From CAYGWP01 sp964353455 (GTDB lineage: Bacteria; Planctomycetota; Phycisphaerae; FEN-1346): 6,840 bases of DNA. The notes under the pieces were generated by a model. The model did no database searches. It was not told the DNA's origin and saw only the letters and a program-made list of their open reading frames with translations. Positions 1 to 4,333 of this stretch are shown piece after piece. The first letter of the stretch is position 1; every line of letters starts with the position of its first letter. A program made the translations under genes and the position numbers. The DNA lies in assembly GCA_964353455.1 (NCBI GenBank), contig CAYGWP010000123.1, positions 1 to 6,840 on the forward strand, written 5' to 3'.

Positions 1-75
1 GTCGGGAGACCCGCCGCGCGCCGTTATCCGCGGAATGAAGTTTGACAATTTGGGTTTGGTCTGACCAAGTGTTTG

Positions 76-190
76 CTCCATTGGAAAACTAGCACTTTTG
101 CAGATGGAGAGGCGATCACTTGGCGGACTCCCGTTTGGGAGTCCGTCGGTGAATCCCTCTCCACGGGCTGTGCTAGGCCCGCCAATGGGG
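76..190. other. Long nested imperfect inverted repeat, candidate structured RNA or MITE-like remnant
   Basis: Successive arms pair in strict nested order around a GTTT loop at 133-136. The outermost is 76-84 with 182-190 (CCATTGG/CCAATGG core). Then 89-95 pairs with 170-176 (CTAGCAC/GTGCTAG, perfect), 105-112 with 156-163 (TGGAGAGG/CCTCTCCA, perfect), and 114-119 with 149-155 (one bulged A). Last, 121-132 pairs with 137-148, with a perfect 9-bp core at 124-132/137-145. The arms are separated only by small bulges or internal loops. On the + strand it would lie in the leader of the zinc-ribbon genes, about 80 bases before the first possible start. I do not recognise it as a known riboswitch, tRNA or attC site. 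It could be a cis-regulatory leader, a small RNA, or the remnant of a miniature inverted-repeat element. The pairing is directly visible; the function is unknown. Confidence 0.7.
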
Positions 191-202
191 GTAGTAATCG
201 GC

Positions 203-231
203 GGCTCCCTTTTTCATGCGCGAGGGAGTCC
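203..231 (+). other. Second leader hairpin sharing an arm sequence with the first
   Basis: GGCTCCCT at 203-210 pairs with AGGGAGTCC at 223-231, with one bulged T and a 12-base loop. The right arm contains GGGAGTCC (224-231), identical to the right arm of the innermost stem of the upstream structure (137-144). The left arm of that stem, GGACTCCC at 125-132, could therefore pair with either copy. No T-tract follows, so a simple intrinsic terminator is unlikely. It could be part of a switching leader or just a partial duplication. Confidence 0.4.
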
Positions 232-267
232 AAGAGCCTGGTCATCTTTCTCTTGGGGGTGAGTCCA

Positions 268-393
268 ATGATCTTGTTCAACTGCAAGAATTGCGGGAAA
301 GGTCTCGGGGCCACGCAAGAACAAGCCGGCACCAACGCAAAATGCCCCAATTTATGTGATTCTCGAACCGGGTCATTAATCGAGGTTGGATAA
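268..393 (+). CDS. Short zinc-ribbon ORF, possible truncated paralogue of the next gene
   Basis: This is an ATG-initiated ORF of 41 codons. A purine-rich stretch (GGGGGTGAG, 255-263) lies a few bases before the ATG and could serve as a weak ribosome binding site. The product begins MILFNCKNCGKGLGA and continues to AKCPNLC, so it carries one zinc-ribbon unit with Cys6, Cys9, Cys26 and Cys30. The second knuckle is CxxxC instead of the usual CPxC, as if one in-frame codon (Leu) had been inserted. It then ends after about 11 more residues. The layout (hydrophobic start, CxxCGxxL, an Ala-Gly turn, then KCP) is the same as in the 127-residue protein 20 bases downstream, so I infer a shared origin. 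It is either a real small zinc-binding protein cotranscribed with its neighbour or the decayed front end of a tandem duplicate. The altered second knuckle and missing C-terminal part favour decay. Confidence 0.45.
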   Translation: MILFNCKNCGKGLGATQEQAGTNAKCPNLCDSRTGSLIEVG

Positions 394-400
394 CAGCCAA

Positions 401-406
401 AGGGAG
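401..406 (+). promoter_or_regulatory. Ribosome binding site of the zinc-ribbon/LITAF-like gene
   Basis: AGGGAG lies 7 bases before the ATG at 414. It is a good Shine-Dalgarno match and decides the start of the 127-residue gene; the protein then begins directly with the zinc-ribbon motif. Confidence 0.7.
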
Positions 407-413
407 ACATACC

Positions 414-797
414 ATGAAGGTCACATGCTCGAAATGCGGAGCGAGCCTCACAGCGTCAGCCGACGTGGCGGGCAAAGCGGTTCGGTGCCCCAAGTGCAAG
501 CAAACCTTCGAAGTAGGCGTCGTGGAACTGTCAGAAGAGGTTACAGCACCCACGGCGCAGCCGCCGAGCAGCATCCCGACGGCATATTCCGCCCCTGCAC
601 AACCACAGGGTCCGGTTCTTGTATCACCGCAGAGGCGGTGTGCATGCGGCTATCAGGGTGCCATGACCAAGAAGTGGGACTCATGGGTTGTGCCGGTCGC
701 TATCGTGGTGGCGATCTTTACAATGGGGCTGGGCCTCTTGATCTTGCTTGTCCCCAAGAAACATCATTGCCCCCAATGCGGTTCGGCCTTCGAGTAA
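414..797 (+). CDS. Membrane-anchored double zinc-ribbon protein with LITAF-like C-terminus
   Basis: The product has 127 residues. Residues 1-33 form a zinc ribbon (Cys5, Cys8, Cys25, Cys28; pattern CSKCG...AGK..RCPKC) of the MJ0042-like type that is abundant in Planctomycetes. Residues 38-72 are a Pro/Ala/Ser-rich linker with no clear fold. The C-terminal module has CAC at 76-78, a hydrophobic segment at about 90-113, and HCPQCG at 118-123. A cysteine pair, a membrane-inserted helix and then HxCPxCG is the arrangement of the LITAF domain, in which both halves bind one zinc ion at a membrane face. Here the first knuckle is CxC rather than CxxC. There is no signal peptide, so I expect a protein attached to the cytoplasmic membrane by a hairpin or a single span. 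The start is set by AGGGAG at 401-406. No function can be assigned; zinc-ribbon modules of this kind often mediate protein or membrane contacts. It may be cotranscribed with the short ORF ending 20 bases upstream. Confidence 0.87.
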   Translation: MKVTCSKCGASLTASADVAGKAVRCPKCKQTFEVGVVELSEEVTAPTAQPPSSIPTAYSAPAQPQGPVLVSPQRRCACGYQGAMTKKWDSWVVPVAIVVAIFTMGLGLLILLVPKKHHCPQCGSAFE

Positions 798-825
798 GCA
801 TGTTATCGGGGGACGCAGCCGTGTT

Positions 826-845
826 CCACGGGCTTGCGCCCGTGG
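826..845. repeat. Perfect hairpin, 8-bp stem with TTGC loop, probable dispersed intergenic repeat
   Basis: CCACGGGC at 826-833 and GCCCGTGG at 838-845 are exact reverse complements around TTGC. It begins 28 bases after the stop codon of the zinc-ribbon gene. No T-run follows immediately, so it is not a canonical intrinsic terminator, although it could stabilise the 3' end. From memory, the motif 'tccacgggct...cccgtggcta' recurs in planctomycete intergenic DNA; I could not check that here. Confidence 0.65.
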
Positions 846-959
846 CTAGAGCGCAGTCGGCCCGCCGGGCCTGCACAAGGTCGGCCATCTCTGTTGTTTT
901 TTCACTCTCCCCCTGTTCACAAGGGGCCCTTCGGGCTGCGCAATCCCTGGCTCGCCATA

Positions 960-976
960 GTCCGCCAAGGGCGGAC
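960..976. repeat. Perfect hairpin, 7-bp stem with AAG loop, probable dispersed repeat
   Basis: GTCCGCC (960-966) and GGCGGAC (970-976) are exact reverse complements around AAG. The flanks (CGCCATA before, GACGGCGG after) look like part of a common intergenic repeat of environmental bacteria, in my recollection. It contains no T-tract. Confidence 0.55.
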
Positions 977-1001
977 GACGGCGGCTGCGTAATCGGCGGA
1001 T

Positions 1002-1112
1002 AAACGGCAGTTCAAAGTTGTAACCACGGATGCACGCAGATTTACTCAGATAAAGGCCTCTTAGAATCTGTGCCCATCTGCGTTCATCTGCGGTTCCAAG
1101 CCGTTGCCGTTT
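1002..1112. repeat. Composite inverted repeat of the 'CCACGGATG...CATCTGCGG' type, MITE-like
   Basis: AACCACGGATG plus CACGCAGAT (1022-1041) matches the reverse complement of 1076-1095 at 17 of 20 positions. The symmetry extends outward to AAACGGCA (1002-1009) and TGCCGTTT (1105-1112), and inward to CAGAT (1047-1051) with ATCTG (1066-1070). The whole is thus an element of roughly 110 bp with imperfect terminal inverted repeats of nearly 40 bp. I recognise the core as a widespread dispersed repeat in PVC and other environmental genomes; this is memory, not a search. For a + strand transcript the right arm ends in T5 (1110-1114), so it might also act as a terminator for the zinc-ribbon gene. 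No transposase is encoded. Confidence 0.75.
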
Positions 1113-1120
1113 TTCGCCCA

Positions 1121-1158
1121 ATCCGTCCTCCGCGTTCTCTGCGCCCTCTGCGGTTAAT
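1121..1158. repeat. Short tandem-like 'CTCTGCG' dispersed repeat
   Basis: The stretch contains the near-periodic units CCTCCGCGTT, CTCTGCGCC and CTCTGCGGTT in direct succession, with a spacing of about 9 to 10 bases. In reverse complement it reads as the familiar ACCGCAGAGG...CGCAGAG type, whose spurious translation (AEGAENAE) appears in many environmental draft genomes, as I recall. It ends 4 bases before the stop codon of the heparinase-like gene (1163-1165), so it forms the immediate 3' end of that transcript. Confidence 0.65.
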
Positions 1159-1162
1159 GGAA

Positions 1163-4100
1163 TTACGGTTCGGCGGACTTCCCGAGCGGGGGGACGGCGC
1201 CGGGTTTGAGGATGACGGCCGATTGGCGCGGGGAGTCGGGGCGAGGGCCGGGGCGGCGGACGACGGCCTGGCCGCCGGCGTCGGGGGCGGGGTCGGTCGA
1301 GAGGAAGACTTCCTCGCTCCGGCCGGCGACGGCCACGCGGACGCCCTTGCCGCCGGCGAGCGATTCGAAGGTCGGGACGGGGGCGCCCTTCCGGTACGGG
1401 TAGAGGACCACGAGGAACGCTTCGCCGGGAGAGGCGGTGACGCGAAGCCACTGCTGGAGTTCGCCGGTGCGCCACGTCTCCTCGCCGATGCGAAAGCCGG
1501 GCGGTATCATGCTCGACTCATCCTGCTTGGGCCACGCCCAGCGGTCGAGGCGGAACCGGTCGGCCTCGGGCGAGGCGAAGAACGCGACCGCATCGGCCAC
1601 CAACTGGCCGTCGAAGCGGAACGTCTGGCCGTCGGGCTTCACGCTCCGGGCGAGGACAAAGAGGTTGAAGGTCGCCGGCTCCGGCCCGGAGAGTTCATCG
1701 CGGATGACGAGGTAGTCCTCCAGCGGACCGGCGGCGTGCCGCACGAGCATCAGATACCGTCGATATATGGCGGGCACGGCGAGAGACCGCCGCGGGTACG
1801 CCGCGCCCGCTGCGACATCGTGCGGGTAGTGTGGCATCTTGCGGAGGCGGTCTGAGCGGACCTGCCCGACGGCCACGTCGGCGGCATCGGAGGACTGGAA
1901 CGCCACGAGTTCGCCCGGGGCATCAATGTTTTCGTTGTCGCCGACGTTCACACGATTATGCATGTGTTCCTGTTCGACGAGGAACCGCCCGCCGCACTGC
2001 CAGTCGAGCGCTATGGGCATGCCCGCGCCGTGGAAATGGAAGGCGAGTTCGTCGCCGTGGAACCCGCCCTGCGACGGGCCGCACTTGAAGGCGGCGAAGG
2101 TCTCGCGGTCGGTTCCGAAACGGCTGCGGAGAACGGCCCCGAAACCGGGCAGCGCGCGGCTGGTCCACGCGGCGTCGGCGAGCGGCGCAGGCGCAATCGA
2201 CGGGTCGGTAGCGAGGAGTTCGTGCAGGCTTTCGGCGCCCGGGCGGTCGCCGGTGTAGTGGCGGTAGATGGAGCGGCAGATGCCGGCGTATTGGGGATCG
2301 CCCGGCTTGAATCCGCCGGCCGCGATGCCGAAGAGCAAGCCGACCGAATCGCCCCAGGGCGCGGCATCGCCGATGGGGGCGAGGTTGCGGCGGCCCAGGC
2401 GCGGGTCGGGCGGCGTGTGGAGACTCCGGAGGAACTCCAGCGCCGCCCGCAATTCCGGCCACTTGAAGGGGTCATCGATCCCCGCGTTCCGGGCGGTGCG
2501 CGAGAGGTCCACGAGGGGCGCGAGGGCAGCGGCCTGGGCGGCGGGGCACTCGGCGCCCGCTCCGGAAGACATGATGACGGCCCGCTTCAGGTCCTCGCGC
2601 ATGCCGGCCAGGGCGGGCGCGGCCCAGCGTTTGGCGTGCGGATGGTCGGACATCATGGCCGCCGCGTATAGGGCAGGCGTGTATATATCGCGATTATAGT
2701 CGGGGTCGCCGCTATCCCAGGTTGCGCCGTCGCGCCTTGGCGGCGCTTCGGCGGATGCCGCGCCGGGCCAGTAGTTCGGGTCCGAGAAGACGTACCCCAG
2801 CAGGGCGGCGCGGGCGTCGCCGGCGGGTCGCCCGGCCGAGGCGAGGTCGGCAGCCAGCATCGCCGGGGCCAGGCGGCGAGGGAGGTCAAAGGGGGCAAAA
2901 AGGTTATCCTGGTAAGAGCGCGCAAGGAATTGAGCCGCGGCCTCGGCCATTTCGCCCCCCGTACGGGGGGCTAACTTCGCAGAGGCATCTGCGCCGAGGT
3001 CGCGGACGAGCGGCCACGTGGCGAGGATGTGCGGGGCGGAATTGTCGGCGTTGCGGGGCCAATCGAAGACCCAGTCATTAAGGATGCGGTCGAGCGGCAT
3101 GTCGGCGATGCGGCGGAGGAGCGCCTGGACTTCGGATTTCGAGTCAAACCGCTGCGCCTGGCCCGCGAGGAGCGCCCAGCGGCGGCGGCCTTCCTGGAGC
3201 GGGAAGTCGATGGCGAGGCCGTCGCGGCTGTCGGTCACGCGGGCGGACGGGAAGCAGTCGTACGGCCGCAGCCACTCGCCGGGTGCGATCATGGCGGCCC
3301 CCAGTGCGCGGCTGCGTGCATCGCTTTCGGCGGCGCGGTCGCCCAAACCCGTGGCAAGCACCAGTTGTGCGGCCGCGCGGGCCTGAGTCCACCGCGGCCG
3401 GAGGACGGCGAGAGAATCTCCGGGGCGGAACCGCTCATCCAGCGCGAGGCGCACGAGGTCACTAGCCGGCTCGCGCCGCCCTTCCTTCTCGACATACCAC
3501 GGCATCAAGAGGGCCTGGGCGGGGCGGCGCTTGCCTTGAAAGACGGCGGTCATGCGGCTGGCGGCGGGGAGGCGGAACCGTTCAGATATATCTATATATG
3601 GTTCATCGCGGACGATCTTCAGCGACACATCGTACGACTGGCCGCGGTCCTCGAAGAGGTACTTCAGGTGCACCGCCGCCCAGACCGGCCCTGCGGCCGA
3701 GACTGTGGTGCGGACTTCCTTAGCGCGGCCGCTTCCGGCCAGCGACCACGAGCCGAGGAACGTGGCATCGCCCGAGGGGCGGACGCCGAGGATCGGCGCG
3801 GGGACCTTCTTCATCTCCACGGGCTTGGCGAACGGCTTGGCGGGCGCGGGGACCATCACCTCGAACTGGCCGCCGAGGACGATGAGTTCGTCCTGCCCGC
3901 GGCGCACCAGGATGCCGCCCTCCGGGCGCGCGGCCTTGCGGCCGGCATCGTTCCAGGCCGCGCGGTACGTGGCCTCGCCCCCGGCGGCAAGCGTAGTCTT
4001 GAACCAGAGGCGCGCGCGGCGGACGGCCTCAGGCTTGCCTTCGAGGACCTCAACCTGGACGGGGACGGCCTTGGCTTCGGAGTCGAAAATCGCGAAGGAG

Positions 4101-4273
4101 TCGGCTGCGACGTTGCCGCCGGACGTTTTCATGTCGCGGTGCACGAGTTCCTCCGTCCACAGGCAGCCGAGGGGTTCTCGGAGTGTGAATGATTCCTGGA
4201 ACTCGGCGGCGCGGGCGTGCACGGCGGCGAAGAGCGCGGCCGCGAAGGCGAGGGCCGGAATCATACTTTTCAT
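1163..4273 (-). CDS. Exported heparinase II/III-like protein
   Basis: I chose the ATG at 4271-4273 because it begins a clear signal peptide (MKS, hydrophobic IPALAFAAALFAAV, then an ARAA cleavage region near residue 23). A GTG at 4325-4327 would add 18 residues in front and lacks a Shine-Dalgarno. The ATG itself has only a weak, distant AAGG. The product has about 1036 residues. After the signal peptide comes a beta-rich region (about 25-250), then a helix-rich part (about 390-690) compatible with an alpha/alpha toroid, then a beta-rich C-terminal part. The last contains GGFHGDELAFHFHGAGMP (from residue 736), HMHNRVNVGDN (770-780) and RRYLMLVRH...LVIRDELSG (838-863). This order resembles the heparinase II/III beta-sandwich, usually GxHGHxD...F then G...L.D and an N-rich strand. 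Such proteins cleave uronic-acid polysaccharides by beta-elimination, or have lost that activity. Here the motif is HGD with no second His, so activity and substrate are uncertain. It lies 60 bases downstream of the HzsA-like gene on the same strand and is probably cotranscribed. Confidence 0.82.
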   Translation of the reverse strand: MKSMIPALAFAAALFAAVHARAAEFQESFTLREPLGCLWTEELVHRDMKTSGGNVAADSFAIFDSEAKAVPVQVEVLEGKPEAVRRARLWFKTTLAAGGEATYRAAWNDAGRKAARPEGGILVRRGQDELIVLGGQFEVMVPAPAKPFAKPVEMKKVPAPILGVRPSGDATFLGSWSLAGSGRAKEVRTTVSAAGPVWAAVHLKYLFEDRGQSYDVSLKIVRDEPYIDISERFRLPAASRMTAVFQGKRRPAQALLMPWYVEKEGRREPASDLVRLALDERFRPGDSLAVLRPRWTQARAAAQLVLATGLGDRAAESDARSRALGAAMIAPGEWLRPYDCFPSARVTDSRDGLAIDFPLQEGRRRWALLAGQAQRFDSKSEVQALLRRIADMPLDRILNDWVFDWPRNADNSAPHILATWPLVRDLGADASAKLAPRTGGEMAEAAAQFLARSYQDNLFAPFDLPRRLAPAMLAADLASAGRPAGDARAALLGYVFSDPNYWPGAASAEAPPRRDGATWDSGDPDYNRDIYTPALYAAAMMSDHPHAKRWAAPALAGMREDLKRAVIMSSGAGAECPAAQAAALAPLVDLSRTARNAGIDDPFKWPELRAALEFLRSLHTPPDPRLGRRNLAPIGDAAPWGDSVGLLFGIAAGGFKPGDPQYAGICRSIYRHYTGDRPGAESLHELLATDPSIAPAPLADAAWTSRALPGFGAVLRSRFGTDRETFAAFKCGPSQGGFHGDELAFHFHGAGMPIALDWQCGGRFLVEQEHMHNRVNVGDNENIDAPGELVAFQSSDAADVAVGQVRSDRLRKMPHYPHDVAAGAAYPRRSLAVPAIYRRYLMLVRHAAGPLEDYLVIRDELSGPEPATFNLFVLARSVKPDGQTFRFDGQLVADAVAFFASPEADRFRLDRWAWPKQDESSMIPPGFRIGEETWRTGELQQWLRVTASPGEAFLVVLYPYRKGAPVPTFESLAGGKGVRVAVAGRSEEVFLSTDPAPDAGGQAVVRRPGPRPDSPRQSAVILKPGAVPPLGKSAEP
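2954..2971. repeat. GTAC-centred 18-bp palindrome inside the heparinase-like gene
   Basis: GCCCCCCGTACGGGGGGC is a perfect palindrome. In the gene it encodes part of LAPRTGGE, between two predicted helices. It shares the core CCCGTACGGG with the palindrome at 4304-4319. It may be chance in GC-rich DNA, a small palindromic insertion tolerated in frame, or a protein-binding site. Confidence 0.6.
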
Positions 4274-4303
4274 GAGATTCACAGGACCTTCGACGCAATC
4301 GCC

Positions 4304-4319
4304 CGGCCCGTACGGGCCG
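4304..4319. repeat. GTAC-centred 16-bp palindrome in the intergenic gap of the two large genes
   Basis: CGGCCCGTACGGGCCG is a perfect palindrome. It starts 14 bases after the stop codon of the HzsA-like gene and ends about 30 bases before the chosen ATG of the heparinase-like gene. In mRNA it could form a 6-bp stem with a GUAC loop. It could lower read-through, protect the upstream message from decay, or be a DNA operator. No T-run follows, so a classical terminator is unlikely. Confidence 0.6.
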
Positions 4320-4333
4320 TGGCACACTTTCGG

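Larger units (their letters stand above)
798..1162. other. Repeat-rich intergenic region between convergent genes
   Basis: No gene is supported in these 365 bases. They separate the end of the + strand zinc-ribbon gene from the end of the - strand heparinase-like gene. The space holds at least four separate repeat-type elements, listed individually, plus a small GGCCC/GGGCC stem at 859-871, a T6 run at 897-902 and a GGGGCCC run near 923-929. An open - strand frame crosses this region and part of the neighbouring gene, but its translation (for example AEGAENAED) looks like read-through of repeat DNA, not a protein. Confidence 0.75.

Noticed and set aside
42..70. TTGACA (42-47) as a -35 box
   Set aside because: No acceptable -10 box lies 16-18 bases downstream (sequence around 64-71 is ACCAAGTG), so no promoter is claimed.
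105..163. tRNA-like appearance (matching 7-8 bp end stems, 'GAATCCCTCTCC' end)
   Set aside because: Only about 58 bases lie between the ends, there is no T-arm with GTTCRA, no D-arm and no standard anticodon loop; the inside is one continuous hairpin.
276..391. Integron attC-like boxes (GTTCAAC at 276-282 and GTTGGAT at 385-391)
   Set aside because: Both are very degenerate motifs expected by chance, the DNA between them is not palindromic, and it overlaps the small zinc-ribbon ORF.
24..410. Minus-strand open frame of 128 codons
   Set aside because: It runs antisense to the leader hairpins and the small zinc-ribbon ORF, has no recognisable domain, and its composition looks like chance.
194..999. 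Direct repeat GTAATCGGCGG at 194-204 and 989-999
   Set aside because: An 11-base match is expected by chance several times in a window of this size, and the flanks do not match.
846..1475. Minus-strand open frame of 209 codons
   Set aside because: It overlaps the heparinase-like gene in another frame and then reads through dispersed repeats; its Arg/Pro-rich and AEGAENAE-like translation is typical of artefacts.
3029..4192. Long plus-strand open frame of 387 codons opposite the heparinase-like gene
   Set aside because: High GC makes long antisense frames common. The minus strand has a signal peptide and domain motifs, while this frame shows none.
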